DNA of 64,000 nucleotides from Pseudomonadota bacterium (GCA_021808195.1 JAKBCE010000011.1:56348-120347); one strand, 5' to 3'. Positions 1-9,150 are shown, counted from the first letter of the stretch. The notes: generated by a model not told the origin, from the sequence alone. Numbers and translations: made by a program.

Positions 1-1349
1 CCGAGTGCGGCCGGCTGCCGGTGGCGGAGAATCCGGCCGATCCCGATGGGCGGCAGATCAGGCTTGCCGTGGCCGTGGTGCCGGCGGTGCGTACCGTGGC
101 CCGCCCCGATCCGCTGTTCGTGCTGGCCGGCGGGCCCGGCGAGGCTGCGGGAACCTTCTATGCCGGCGTAGCGGGCGCGTTCGCATCGATTCATCGCGAC
201 CGCACCATCGTGCTCGTCGATCAGCGCGGCACCGGCGGTTCGAACGCGCTGCAGTGCCCGCGGCATGGCGCAAGTCCGCCGGGCTCCGGGGAGGCGCCGG
301 ACCGCGCCGAAATCATCTCGCAGACCGAACAGTGTCTGCAGCGTCTGCGCCGCCATGCACACGTACGCTTCTATACCACTGACCTGGCGGTCGATGATCT
401 CGACCGGGTACGTGCCGCGCTCGGCGACCGGCAGATCGACTTGTACGGTTCCTCTTACGGCACCGTGGTCGCGCAGGAGTACCTGCGGCGTTTCCCCGCG
501 CGGGTGCGCAGCATGATTCTCGACGGGGTGGTGCCGCCGCAGCTGCCCATCGGCGCATTGAGCGCACTCAGCGCACAGCAAGCCATCGAGCGCATTTTTG
601 CCGAGTGCGTCCGTGAGCGCGCGTGCCACGCCCGTTTCGGCGATCCGATGAACGACTACCGCCGCGTCCGCGCTGCGTTGAAGGCGCACCCGGTGGCGCT
701 CACCCTCGCGGATCCGACCCGCGGCACCCCGGCTCACCTGCGCCTGACGACCTACCAGCTCGGGCAAGTCCTGCGGCTTGCCAGCTATACCCCGGCACTC
801 GCCGCGCTGCTACCGCTCGACCTGCATGCCGCGGCCGCCGGGGACTACACACCTCTCGCTGGGCAATTCCTACTGATCGACCGACTCTACAGCGGGGCCG
901 TTGCGCTGGGCATGAACAACACCGTGGTCTGCTCCGAGGATGTGCCGTTCTATCGCGTTACGGCCGCCCAGCGCGCCGCGATGCGACGCACGTTTCTCGG
1001 CACTGAGCCGCTGCACGATCTCGAGACCGTCTGTAGCCACTGGCCCAGGGGGCCGGTGGCGTCCGATTTTCATGCGCCCCTGCACTCGAACGTCCCGGTG
1101 CTGCTGTTGTCCGGTGGTAACGACCCGATCACTCCGCCGCGCTATGCCGCCGCGGCCGCCCGCGGTTATCCCAACAGCCTGAGCGTAGTGGTGCCGGACT
1201 TCGGACACGGGCAGCTGCTCGACCCGTGCATCGACCGGCTGATGGCCCGCTTTCTCGCACGCGCCTCGGTGGTTGGCTTGAACACGCGCTGTGTCTCGGC
1301 ATTGCGGCCGATGCCGTTCTTTCTCACCCTGAACGGACCGGGAGCGTGA
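1..1349 (+). CDS. alpha/beta hydrolase, TAP-type peptidase-like (5' partial)
   Basis: The gene is cut by the left window edge: the reading frame is open from base 3 and reads E-C-G-R-L-P-V before the GTG at 21, which matches the ECG..VPVD strand that precedes the core in this family, so the true start lies outside. Visible motifs are an oxyanion loop LAGGPGEAAG, the DQRGTGGSN turn, the nucleophile elbow YGSSYGT (G-x-S-x-G), a C-terminal SGGNDPITPP acid strand and the FGHGQ catalytic histidine, with the TAP-like C-terminal domain present. Family members are proline iminopeptidase or tripeptidyl aminopeptidase-like serine hydrolases, often exported. It ends 13 bp before an ABC exporter, a pairing that suggests one transcript. 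The substrate is unknown. Confidence 0.88.
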   Translation, partial: ECGRLPVAENPADPDGRQIRLAVAVVPAVRTVARPDPLFVLAGGPGEAAGTFYAGVAGAFASIHRDRTIVLVDQRGTGGSNALQCPRHGASPPGSGEAPDRAEIISQTEQCLQRLRRHAHVRFYTTDLAVDDLDRVRAALGDRQIDLYGSSYGTVVAQEYLRRFPARVRSMILDGVVPPQLPIGALSALSAQQAIERIFAECVRERACHARFGDPMNDYRRVRAALKAHPVALTLADPTRGTPAHLRLTTYQLGQVLRLASYTPALAALLPLDLHAAAAGDYTPLAGQFLLIDRLYSGAVALGMNNTVVCSEDVPFYRVTAAQRAAMRRTFLGTEPLHDLETVCSHWPRGPVASDFHAPLHSNVPVLLLSGGNDPITPPRYAAAAARGYPNSLSVVVPDFGHGQLLDPCIDRLMARFLARASVVGLNTRCVSALRPMPFFLTLNGPGA

Positions 1350-1362
1350 GCGAGGTGGCGCG

Positions 1363-2100
1363 ATGATCGAGGCACGCGGACTCATCAAGCGCTTCGGTGG
1401 ACTGGCGGCGGTCGATGGTCTTGCTTTGCAGGCCGCCGACGGGCGCATCACCGGGCTGCTTGGACCCAATGGCGCCGGCAAGTCCACCACGTTGCGGATG
1501 CTCTACACGGTACTGCGGCCCGATGCGGGTGAGGCCTGGATCGACGGCGTGAGCGTTCTGCAGGACCCGCTCGAGGCGCGGCGACGTATGGGCGTGCTGC
1601 CGCACGGCGCGGGACTGTATCCGAACCTGACTGCCCGCGAGAACATCGAGTACTTCGGCACCCTGTACGGCCTTGTCCGCACCGCATGTCGTGCGCGCGC
1701 GGCCGAGCTGATCCAGCGGCTCGAGATGGACTCATTCGCCGACCGCCCCGCCCGGGAGTTCTCCCAGGGCCAGCGGGTCAAGACCGCACTGGCGCGCGCG
1801 CTCGTGCACCAGCCGCGCAATGTGCTTCTCGATGAGCCGACCAACGGTCTCGACGTGATGGCGGTCCGTACGTTGCGCAGGCTGCTCGGCGAGCTGCGCG
1901 CAGAAGGCCACTGCATCGTGTTCTCGAGTCACATCATGCAGGAAGTGGCCGCGCTGTGCGATGAGGTTATCGTCATCGCCGCAGGCAAGGTCATCATCCA
2001 GGCGGCACCCGAGGAACTCAAGTCACGCGCAGGAGCACAAACGCTGGAGGAGGCGTTCGTGCGTCTGGTGGATCTCGAACACGCCGGAGTCGAGGCGTGA
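1363..2100 (+). CDS. ABC transporter ATP-binding protein, NatA-like
   Basis: A 245-residue ABC ATPase of ordinary length. Walker A GPNGAGKST lies near residues 36-44, the signature is FSQGQ (a variant of LSGGQ), Walker B is NVLLDEPTNGLD and the switch histidine sits in FSSHIM. It should power the membrane protein encoded by the next gene, whose GTG start overlaps this stop codon by GTGA. Order and sequence resemble NatA of Na+-efflux type ABC-2 exporters, but substrate cannot be read from sequence. ATG at 1363 follows a GAGCGAGGTGG-like purine stretch that can serve as ribosome binding site. Confidence 0.93.
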   Translation: MIEARGLIKRFGGLAAVDGLALQAADGRITGLLGPNGAGKSTTLRMLYTVLRPDAGEAWIDGVSVLQDPLEARRRMGVLPHGAGLYPNLTARENIEYFGTLYGLVRTACRARAAELIQRLEMDSFADRPAREFSQGQRVKTALARALVHQPRNVLLDEPTNGLDVMAVRTLRRLLGELRAEGHCIVFSSHIMQEVAALCDEVIVIAAGKVIIQAAPEELKSRAGAQTLEEAFVRLVDLEHAGVEA

Positions 2101-3272
2101 GGTCGATCTGGCGGGTGTTCCGCAAGGAATTCGGCGAAGCGCTGCGCGATCGGCGTTCGCTGTTTACGACTTTGGTGATTGGCCCGCTGCTCATGCCGAT
2201 TCTGATCGCCGTCATCCTCTCCCTGGCTATCCGTCACGGCGGGGCCCAGAGCAGCCGACCCTTCGCGCTCGCGGTGGTGCATGCCGAGCGCGCGCCGAAT
2301 CTCTTGGCGTTTCTGCACCAGTATGGCGTGCGGATTGAACCGGTGAATGGTGGACGGAACGATGCACGTCGCTGGGTTGGGCGCACCCACGGTCCGCTTT
2401 TGTACGTGCCTCGGGACTTCGGCGCGAGGCTCGCGGCCGGCAAGCCGGCACCGTTGCGTCTGTATGCCGATGAATCCAGCCGCGCAGTCCAGCGGCGGGT
2501 GCAGCGTCTGAGTGCGCTGATCGGGCTCTACGGTGGCACGATCGCGCGCCTGAGGCTGGCTGCGCGCGGTCTCGACCCGCAACTTCTCATGCCGATTGCG
2601 TTGCACCCGATCGATGTCTCGACACCGCAAAGCCGGGCGGCTCTCACCCTCGGTATGCTCAGTTATGCAATCCTCTTCACCATGCTGATGAGCGGCCTGT
2701 ACATCGCGATCGATACCACCGCGGGCGAGCGCGAGCGTGGCTCGCTCGAGCCGCTGCTCACGACGCCGGTCAAGCGGGAGCACCTGGTGTACGGCAAAAT
2801 GTTGGCCGCGTGTGCCGTCATGTTGATCTCACTGACGCTCACCGTTACGGCATTCGCTATCGCACTGCGCCACATCGGCTTCGACCGTCTCGGCATGAGC
2901 ATCAATTTCGGGCCCGGCGTTGCCCTCGGCATCGTGTGCGGTTGCCTGCCACTGATCCCGGTTGGGGCGGCCCTGATGACCCTGGTTGCCTCCTATACGC
3001 GCAGCTATCGCGAGGCGCAGACCTACGTGGGATTCGTGCTGCTGGTGCCGACGTTGCCGCTGATATTCGCCAATATCATGGGGCTGCGGCCACGCACTGC
3101 GCTCATGGCGGTTCCTTCGCTGAGTCAGCATTTCATCATCATGAGCCTGCTGCGTGCGCAGCCCCTGCCGGTGCTCGACGTCACGATCTCCGTGCTCGTG
3201 ACGCTAGCGCTCGGCGGCGTGTTGATGTTCTTTGCCGGCCGGCTGTATCGACGTGAAAGATTGCTCGTCTGA
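2097..3272 (+). CDS. ABC-2 type transporter permease, NatB-like
   Basis: A 391-residue ABC-2 permease starting with GTG that overlaps the ATPase stop. It has an N-terminal membrane segment (about residues 20-45), a large extracytoplasmic domain of about 130 residues, and then a block of five hydrophobic segments from about residue 180 to the end. This is the NatB/YhaP topology. It forms a half-transporter with the preceding ATPase and probably works as a dimer in the inner membrane, exporting a small molecule or ion. The loop E-R-E-R-G-S-L-E-P-L after the second segment is the coupling motif common to this family. Confidence 0.9.
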   Translation: MRSIWRVFRKEFGEALRDRRSLFTTLVIGPLLMPILIAVILSLAIRHGGAQSSRPFALAVVHAERAPNLLAFLHQYGVRIEPVNGGRNDARRWVGRTHGPLLYVPRDFGARLAAGKPAPLRLYADESSRAVQRRVQRLSALIGLYGGTIARLRLAARGLDPQLLMPIALHPIDVSTPQSRAALTLGMLSYAILFTMLMSGLYIAIDTTAGERERGSLEPLLTTPVKREHLVYGKMLAACAVMLISLTLTVTAFAIALRHIGFDRLGMSINFGPGVALGIVCGCLPLIPVGAALMTLVASYTRSYREAQTYVGFVLLVPTLPLIFANIMGLRPRTALMAVPSLSQHFIIMSLLRAQPLPVLDVTISVLVTLALGGVLMFFAGRLYRRERLLV

Positions 3273-3316
3273 CTGGCGCGCCGGAGGAGCTTCGAGGCGT
3301 AGCGGAGAAAGTCGCA

Positions 3317-4033
3317 ATGAAATATCTGATCTGGCTCGCGTTCGGATGGGCTCCGGCGCTGGCACTCGCACGGGTCGTGCCGGTTGCACAACCGCCGGCG
3401 ACACTGCAGGTGAGCGCCCAGGCGACGGTGTCACGTACACCCAACCGCGTGTACATCGATATCGGCGTGAGAACCGAGGCGCCGCGCCCGGCAGTTGCGG
3501 TAGCGGCGAATGCCGCGCGCGTCGCCGCTGTGATCGCTGCGGTGCGCAAGTCCGGCGGAGGCGCCATGCGCCTGACAACCGTCAATTACGACGTTACACC
3601 CCAATATCGGTACCAGAACGATGGCAAACCGCCGATCCTGACGGGCTATGCGGTCACCAACTTGTTGCAAGTGCGTCTCGATCAGCTCGCGCGCATCGGT
3701 TCGGTGATCGACGCGGCGAGTACGGCGGGGGCGAACGTGCAGCAGAATCTGCGTTTTGCCTTGCGCGACCCGGAAGTGGCCCGCCTGAGCGCCTTGGCGC
3801 GGGCGGCGCACCGGGCGCGTCAGGCGGCCAATGCATTGGCCAGCTCGCTGGGACTGCGCGTCGTGCGCATCCTGTCTGTCGCACAGACGGGCGCATCGCT
3901 GGTGCCGCCCACCCCGTTGCGGGTTGCGCAGGTGCTGCGGGCGCAACGCATGGCGCCGGTGACGCCCATCGAGTCGGGTGCAATCCGAATAACCGCTGGG
4001 GTCAGCTTGACAGTGGCGGTCGCGCCCCGGTAG
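3317..4033 (+). CDS. SIMPL domain protein (DUF541), exported
   Basis: A 238-residue protein with an N-terminal signal sequence (hydrophobic residues 3-18, ending ALA) followed by one SIMPL/DUF541 domain over almost its whole length. Recognisable family features are LQVSAQATVSRTPNRVYIDIGV near the start, the TTVNYDVTPQY strand and the TGYAVTN segment. SIMPL proteins are periplasmic or outer-membrane associated; the E. coli member YggE is linked to oxidative stress tolerance, but the biochemical role is not settled. It starts 44 bp after the ABC permease, so it may be cotranscribed. Confidence 0.88.
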   Translation: MKYLIWLAFGWAPALALARVVPVAQPPATLQVSAQATVSRTPNRVYIDIGVRTEAPRPAVAVAANAARVAAVIAAVRKSGGGAMRLTTVNYDVTPQYRYQNDGKPPILTGYAVTNLLQVRLDQLARIGSVIDAASTAGANVQQNLRFALRDPEVARLSALARAAHRARQAANALASSLGLRVVRILSVAQTGASLVPPTPLRVAQVLRAQRMAPVTPIESGAIRITAGVSLTVAVAPR

Positions 4034-4094
4034 GCGTAGGCTGAGCCCAGGTACACAGGCGCGGCACGCCCCGCGTGCCCGAGAGGAGGCTGAG

Positions 4095-4523
4095 ATGGTT
4101 ACCGTACGCCACCTGCTCGCAAGCAAGAAATCGATCCTGTTCACCGTGGCGCCGGATGCGCCGGTGCTCGAGGCCGTGCGCTCCATGGCCGAGCACGGCG
4201 TGGGCGCGCTGCTCGTCATGCGCGAGGGTACGCTCACCGGCATCGTCTCGGAGCGGGATTACGCCCGCAAAGTCGTGCTGCACGGGCGTGCCTCGGCCGA
4301 TACGCCCGTCGCGCAGATCATGAGTTCCCCCGTACTCACGGTCTCACCCGAGGCGAGCGTGCAGCACTGCATGGTGCTCATGACCGAGCGGCGTATCCGC
4401 CACCTGCCGGTGGTCGAGAACGGCCGCGTGATCGGCGTCGTGTCAATCGGCGATCTGGTGAAGTCGCTGATCGAGGATCAGCAGCGCACGATTGAGCAAC
4501 TGGAAAGTTATATCCATGGATAG
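4095..4523 (+). CDS. CBS-pair domain protein
   Basis: A 142-residue protein made of two CBS repeats and little else, with repeat ends GIVSERDYARKV and GVVSIGDLVKSLI. CBS pairs usually bind adenine nucleotides as regulatory modules; stand-alone versions like this one have no assigned target. The start ATG at 4095 is preceded by GAGGAGGC at a good distance. It is the last plus-strand gene before ilvA, which converges from the other strand. A short GC hairpin at 4528-4547 lies in the 51-bp gap but is too weak to call a terminator. Confidence 0.9.
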   Translation: MVTVRHLLASKKSILFTVAPDAPVLEAVRSMAEHGVGALLVMREGTLTGIVSERDYARKVVLHGRASADTPVAQIMSSPVLTVSPEASVQHCMVLMTERRIRHLPVVENGRVIGVVSIGDLVKSLIEDQQRTIEQLESYIHG

Positions 4524-4574
4524 AGGCGCGGCGCCGAGGTTCGCCGCCGCTGTGCCCGGTCTGCGCGCGAGCGC

Positions 4575-6092
4575 TCAGGCGCCGAGAAACATCCGGTAGG
4601 CCGGGTTGGTCGTCTCGTCGGCGTACTCGTAATGCAGCTCGTTCACATGCTGCAGAAATTCGCCGCGCTCCTCGCCGGGGACCTGTATGCCAGCGAGCAC
4701 GCGGCCGTAGTCTGTGCCCTGGTTGCGGTAATGGAACAGGCTGATGTTCCAGCGTGAACCGACCGCATCGAGGAATTTCAGCAGCGCGCCCGGCCGCTCG
4801 GGAAACTCGAAGCGATAGAGCAGCTCATCGCGGATGCCGCGCGCCCGCCCGCCGATCATGTAGCGCACGTGCAGCTTGGCCATCTCGTTGTCACTCATGT
4901 CGGTGACCGTGTAGCCCGCGCCGCGCAGCGCCTGCATCACGCTGTCTTTCTCACCCCGACCGCGGGCGAGGGAAAAACTCACGAACACATGGGCCGCCGC
5001 CTCGCTCTCGTAGCGGTAATTGAACTCGGTGATGCTGCGCCGACCAAGGATCTCGCAGAACTGGCGGAAGCTTCCGGGTCGCTCCGGAATCGTGACCGCG
5101 AGGAGCGCTTCGCGCTCGCCACCGAGATCGGCCCGTTCGGCAACGTGGCGCAAGCGGTCGAAATTGATGTTGGCACCGCTGGTGATGGCCGCAATGCGCT
5201 TGCCATGCCAGTGCTCGCGCGAGGCCATCTTCTTCAGGCCGGCCACGGCGAGTGCTCCGGCCGGCTCGACGATCGAGCGGGTATCCTCGAAGACGTCTTG
5301 AATGGCGGCGCAGATCTCATCGTTGTCGAGCAGGATGATTTCATCGACATGCGCGCGGCACAGCTCGAAGGTTTCCTCCCCGACCCGTTTGACGGCGACG
5401 CCGTCGGCAAACAGGCCGACGCGTTCAAGCGTGATCCGTCGGCCGGCCTTCAGGGATTCGTACATGCCGGCGGCATCTTCAGGCTCTACGCCGATGATGC
5501 GGATCCCCGGATAGAGATATTTGAGATAGACCGACACCCCGGCGATCAGGCCGCCACCGCCGACGGGCACGAATACCGCGTCGAGATTCCCGCCGGTTTG
5601 GCGCGCCATCTCCACGGCGATGGTGCCCTGGCCGGCGATGACATCCGGATCGTCGAACGGATGGACGAATACCATGTTGCGGTCGCGGACGAACTGCAGC
5701 GCGTGCTCGAACGCCGAATCGTAGTCATCGCCATGCAGCACGACCTCGCCGCCGAGCGCATTGACTGCGTCGATCTTGATCTGGGGCGTGGTGCGGGGCA
5801 TGACGATCACCGCCTGGATCGCGCGCCGGCGCGCCGCTAATGCCACCCCCTGGGCGTGATTGCCAGCGGAAGCACAGACGACGCCGCGCTGGGCTGCGGA
5901 GTCCGACAGCTTGGCGATACGGTTGTAGGCGCCGCGCAGCTTGAAGGAGAAGACTGGCTGCAGATCCTCGCGCTTGAGCAGCACGTGGTTGTCGATCCGC
6001 TGCGAGAGGCGCGGCGCGTGTTCCAGCGGGGACTCGATCGCGACATCGTAGACGCGCGCCTTGAGGATCTGCTCGATATAGGGGCTGACCAT
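4575..6092 (-). CDS. ilvA: threonine ammonia-lyase, biosynthetic long form
   Basis: Converts L-threonine to 2-oxobutanoate and ammonia, the first committed step to isoleucine, using PLP. The 505 residues match the long biosynthetic form: a PLP fold-type II catalytic domain with the Schiff-base lysine in VFSFKLRGAYN (about residue 51) and the GGGGLI phosphate loop, then two ACT-like regulatory domains (about 325-400 and 415-500, each beginning near an ERPGS/ERPGA turn) that normally confer isoleucine inhibition. Its start lies 6 bp after the end of an upstream hydrolase gene on the same strand, so the two are very likely one transcription unit. ilvB and ilvN are a few kilobases away. Confidence 0.96.
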   Translation of the reverse strand: MVSPYIEQILKARVYDVAIESPLEHAPRLSQRIDNHVLLKREDLQPVFSFKLRGAYNRIAKLSDSAAQRGVVCASAGNHAQGVALAARRRAIQAVIVMPRTTPQIKIDAVNALGGEVVLHGDDYDSAFEHALQFVRDRNMVFVHPFDDPDVIAGQGTIAVEMARQTGGNLDAVFVPVGGGGLIAGVSVYLKYLYPGIRIIGVEPEDAAGMYESLKAGRRITLERVGLFADGVAVKRVGEETFELCRAHVDEIILLDNDEICAAIQDVFEDTRSIVEPAGALAVAGLKKMASREHWHGKRIAAITSGANINFDRLRHVAERADLGGEREALLAVTIPERPGSFRQFCEILGRRSITEFNYRYESEAAAHVFVSFSLARGRGEKDSVMQALRGAGYTVTDMSDNEMAKLHVRYMIGGRARGIRDELLYRFEFPERPGALLKFLDAVGSRWNISLFHYRNQGTDYGRVLAGIQVPGEERGEFLQHVNELHYEYADETTNPAYRMFLGA

Positions 6093-6098
6093 GAGTCT

Positions 6099-6908
6099 TC
6101 AGTCGGTGAGAAAGTCCTGGATCGCCGCAACCACCGGCGGGGCGGCCACCTGCAGCTGAGCCATGTCGGCGCACAGCGCGCGACGTGCGTGCGTGGGCAG
6201 ATCAGCGGCTGACAGGCCGAATCCGTGCGGCGCATCGGCGGGGTGCAATACGAGCAGTGGCTGGGAAATCGCGGCCAGCCGCTCCCGCGGCGGCCCGAGG
6301 CGTTCGGCTGCGGCACGAGCAGCCGCAACGGCATTGCGCAGCCGATCACCGCTCGCTGCACAGAGCTGCGCGAGCGTTGCATCGGTTCCGAGGTCGGCAC
6401 GCGCGCCTGCCCAGACCTCGCGCAGAAACGGCTCTGCCCGATCTGCCGACGGTGGTGGCTGGGGCATTTCCGTCGTGGTCACTGCGGCGAGCACCACCCG
6501 CCGCACCGCCGCTCGCGTAGCGGCCAGTTCGAGCGCGATCCGGATGCCGAGTCCGCAGCCGAGCACGTCGACCTGTCGCAGGCGCATCGCCTCGAGGAAG
6601 TCGCCGATCGCGCCGCTCAGTGCGCTGATCGAGAGCGATTCGGGTGCGTCGGATTCGCCGAACCCGGGCAGGTCGGGCGCAAACACGGAGCGATCGCGAC
6701 CGAGCGATGCGAGCAGACCGCTGAACAGCCGGCCCGAATGGGCCGTGCCGTGCAGTGCCAGCAGCGGCGTGCCTTCCTCGAAGCCGCCGCCGCCCGGAAT
6801 GGCGTGATGGACGTGCAGCTGCCCGAAGCGGCACTCGAAGTAGCTGCGGCGGATGCGCACTGTCGGGCTCGCGGCGGGCTCGGAATGAAGCGATTTGCGT
6901 TTCAGCAT
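6099..6908 (-). CDS. alpha/beta-hydrolase fold protein lacking the usual nucleophile
   Basis: A 269-residue alpha/beta-hydrolase fold protein, judged by PLLALHGTAHSG (oxyanion strand) and APDLPGFGESD. At the nucleophile elbow it reads V-L-G-C-G-L-G where active members have G-x-S-x-G, so the serine position is glycine and a cysteine lies one residue earlier. No C-terminal G-H-x-P-type histidine motif is visible either. It may therefore be a non-catalytic member. The ATG at 6908 was chosen because homology to the fold begins shortly after it; an upstream in-frame start at 7010 would add low-complexity residues. It is the first gene of a pair with ilvA, 6 bp apart. Confidence 0.75.
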   Translation of the reverse strand: MLKRKSLHSEPAASPTVRIRRSYFECRFGQLHVHHAIPGGGGFEEGTPLLALHGTAHSGRLFSGLLASLGRDRSVFAPDLPGFGESDAPESLSISALSGAIGDFLEAMRLRQVDVLGCGLGIRIALELAATRAAVRRVVLAAVTTTEMPQPPPSADRAEPFLREVWAGARADLGTDATLAQLCAASGDRLRNAVAAARAAAERLGPPRERLAAISQPLLVLHPADAPHGFGLSAADLPTHARRALCADMAQLQVAAPPVVAAIQDFLTD

Positions 6909-7032
6909 GGTGTGCACGCCATTGTGCCGCAGCCGGCAGTCCGGATTAAGGGATTTGGGGCGCTGGGCCGAATCGGCGGCGGGCCGCGGGCGGCCGGCGC
7001 TGCGATGCACTCAGAGCCACCCGATGCGGTGC

Positions 7033-8106
7033 TCAGCGCCGGCGCGATCGCCGCGGTGCCGCCCGGGCAGCGGCTTGCTTGCGCCGGGGACTCTTCGGGG
7101 TGCGCCGTTTGGCGGGCGCTCGCCGCTGGGCGGCAGTTTTGCTCGCCCGCACCGTCCGAGCGGCCGGACGGGCAGCCCGTTTGGCTGCCGGGCGGGCGGG
7201 GCGCGGGGTGGCGCGCTTTTTCGCCGTCCGCTTCACCACCCGCTTGGCCGGCTTGCGTCGCACGGGGGTGCGGCGGGTCGTCGGCCGCCGCTTGGCCGGC
7301 TTGCGTGCCGCAGCGCGGGGCTTTGCTGCCGGGCCCGTCTGCAGCGGCTCATGCAGCGCGATCACTCCGCCTTGCGGATCGATGATGTGTGCGACCCGGT
7401 CCCCGCCCGGCACCACATGCGGTCCGCGCAGGACCCGTCCGCCGTGGGCGCTGACCGCCGCCAGCGTCTCCGACAGATGTGCGACCCGCACGTAGCTCAG
7501 CCAATGGGGTGGTTTGGAGGGGTCCTGCAGCACATGCACGCCCCCGATCTGCCGGCCGGCATGCTCGATGATCTGGTACAGCCCGCCTGCACCCATATCG
7601 TGGGCGGGTCCCCGGGTCCAGCCGAACAGTTCGGTGTAGAACGCGAGGGCCCCCGGCGGATCGATCGTCGCGAGTTCGTGCCAGGAAAAGCTTCCGTCCG
7701 CCGCGGCCGTCACGCCGCTCGGGGCCGCCATGGCAGGGGTGAATACGGCAAACGCCGCGCCCTGCGGATCGGAGAGCACCGCGAAACGGCCGATTCCGGC
7801 GATGTCCGTCGGCGCCTTGAGCAGTTTGCCACCCAGGCGCTGCGCGGTCGCGACGATCGCATCCAGGTCGGGCGCGGCGATGTACACCAGCCAATTCGGT
7901 GGCGCGCCGGTCTCGAGCGCGGCCTGCGGCTGGGTCATGAAACCGGCTACGCCGACCGCGCCATTCATCCACAGGGTATAGCCCGGCACGGTGGACGCTT
8001 CGGTCGTCCACGGCAGCACGCTCGAGTAGAAATCGGCGGCGGTTTGCGCATTTGGCGTCATCAACTCATGCCAAATGAACTTACCGCGCAGGTCGGCTTG
8101 ACTCAT
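7033..8106 (-). CDS. double VOC (glyoxalase-fold) protein with long basic Ala/Arg/Lys/Pro tail
   Basis: Residues about 1-260 form two VOC modules of the Cfp30B/27-kDa-antigen type, recognisable by GKFIWHELMTPNAQ at the start of the first and GSFSWHELATIDPPG at the start of the second. The last 95 or so residues are an unstructured, very basic tail rich in R, K, A and P with repeated K-R/RRTP/AAKRAA units, resembling histone H1-like or AlgP-type tails. VOC proteins of this subgroup have no assigned reaction. The tail suggests nucleic-acid or polyanion binding. ATG at 8106 is used because the first VOC module starts immediately after it; a GGGG stretch precedes it. Neighbours on the same strand are separated by more than 100 bp on each side. 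Confidence 0.83.
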   Translation of the reverse strand: MSQADLRGKFIWHELMTPNAQTAADFYSSVLPWTTEASTVPGYTLWMNGAVGVAGFMTQPQAALETGAPPNWLVYIAAPDLDAIVATAQRLGGKLLKAPTDIAGIGRFAVLSDPQGAAFAVFTPAMAAPSGVTAAADGSFSWHELATIDPPGALAFYTELFGWTRGPAHDMGAGGLYQIIEHAGRQIGGVHVLQDPSKPPHWLSYVRVAHLSETLAAVSAHGGRVLRGPHVVPGGDRVAHIIDPQGGVIALHEPLQTGPAAKPRAAARKPAKRRPTTRRTPVRRKPAKRVVKRTAKKRATPRPARPAAKRAARPAARTVRASKTAAQRRAPAKRRTPKSPRRKQAAARAAPRRSRRR

Positions 8107-8225
8107 GGCAGTGTCCCCCAGGGTCCGTCGGACGGCCTCGACATCATGCAGGCAGGTCATTACGCGCGCACGTGCGGCACATTCTGCCCTGACCCGCACC
8201 GTCCTGCCACGCCCGCATGCACGGC

Positions 8226-8705
8226 TCAGGGGCCGCCCGGATCGGGCGGGACGTGCGCCGCGGCGAGCGCCACGAACTCGCCTTCGAATCGGCCCACGAG
8301 ATGCGCCGCGCAGCGCAACTGCGCGCCGAGCGGTATTCGCGAGCGTCCCCGGCGCGCCAACAGGACACTAAAGCGCTCCCAGGCCGATGCATCGACGAGC
8401 CGGCATTCCGCTTCGAAATCCCCGGTGATGGGCCGCTCGTATTCCATCTGACTGCGCTGAATCAGCGTGCGGGCACGGATGCCGGCAGTCTCGAGCCGTA
8501 CGTGCAGCAGGCCCCAGGCGGCGAGCGTGGCGAGCGCCGCGGCACTGCCGCCGAAGACCGTGCCGCTGTGATTGATGTTCGGCGCCAGGGGCGCACTGAG
8601 ACGCACACACTCCAGGCCCGCCTCGCTCACCCGCACCCCGAGATTTGCGGACAACGGAATCCGTTCGTGCAGGTAACGCTCGAGAGCCGCTGCCGAGGGG
8701 ATCAT
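8226..8705 (-). CDS. YiiD C-terminal domain protein, putative hot-dog thioesterase
   Basis: A 159-residue protein matching the stand-alone C-terminal (thioesterase-like, hot-dog fold) domain of YiiD: LSANLGVRV near residue 18, the APNINHSGTVFGGS segment that forms the central helix, and QMEYERPITGDFEAEC. It may hydrolyse an acyl-CoA or acyl-carrier thioester, but the substrate is unknown. The ATG at 8705 starts 16 bp after the gloA stop codon, so it is probably the third gene of an ilvB-gloA-yiiD-like unit. Confidence 0.8.
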   Translation of the reverse strand: MIPSAAALERYLHERIPLSANLGVRVSEAGLECVRLSAPLAPNINHSGTVFGGSAAALATLAAWGLLHVRLETAGIRARTLIQRSQMEYERPITGDFEAECRLVDASAWERFSVLLARRGRSRIPLGAQLRCAAHLVGRFEGEFVALAAAHVPPDPGGP

Positions 8706-8721
8706 CAGCAGCGGCCCGGAT

Positions 8722-9144
8722 CTACCAGTTGCCGGTGTTCGGCATCGAGGTCCACGGCTCGGCCGGCGGCAGCGCCTCGCCGCGCTGCAGCAGCTCGATC
8801 GAAATCTGATCCGGAGAGCGCACGAAGGCCATGCGTCCATCCCGTGGCGGGCGATTGATCGTCACGCCATGGTGCTGCAGGCGCTCGCAGGCGGCGTAGA
8901 TGTCATCGACCGCGTAAGCGAGGTGTCCGAAATTTCGTCCGCCCGAGTAGCTCTCCGGATCCCAGTTGTAAGTCAGCTCGACCTGCGCCGACTCATCGCC
9001 CGGGGCGGCGAGAAAGACCAGCGTAAAGCGACCCTGCGGATATTCCTTGCGCGACAGCTCGGTCAGTCCGAGCGCATCGCAGTAAAAGTGCAGCGACGCC
9101 TGCAGATCCGTCACGCGCACCATGGTGTGCAGATATTTCATCAT
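8722..9144 (-). CDS. gloA: lactoylglutathione lyase (glyoxalase I)
   Basis: A 140-residue single-VOC glyoxalase I, which isomerises the methylglyoxal-glutathione hemithioacetal to S-lactoylglutathione. The four metal-ligand positions are present: H in YLHTMVRV, E in VELTYNW, H in FGHLAY and E in SIELLQ; the family hallmark [20 protein letters not shown] stretch is clear. The extra C-terminal 15 residues are typical. It starts 6 bp downstream of the ilvB stop codon. A start at the second Met (MKYLHT) is equally plausible. Confidence 0.92.
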   Translation of the reverse strand: MMKYLHTMVRVTDLQASLHFYCDALGLTELSRKEYPQGRFTLVFLAAPGDESAQVELTYNWDPESYSGGRNFGHLAYAVDDIYAACERLQHHGVTINRPPRDGRMAFVRSPDQISIELLQRGEALPPAEPWTSMPNTGNW

Positions 9145-9150
9145 CGCTCC

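Noticed and set aside
4528..4547. Terminator between the CBS gene and ilvA
   Set aside because: Only a 6-bp GC stem with a large loop and no T-tract; such stems are expected by chance at this G+C.
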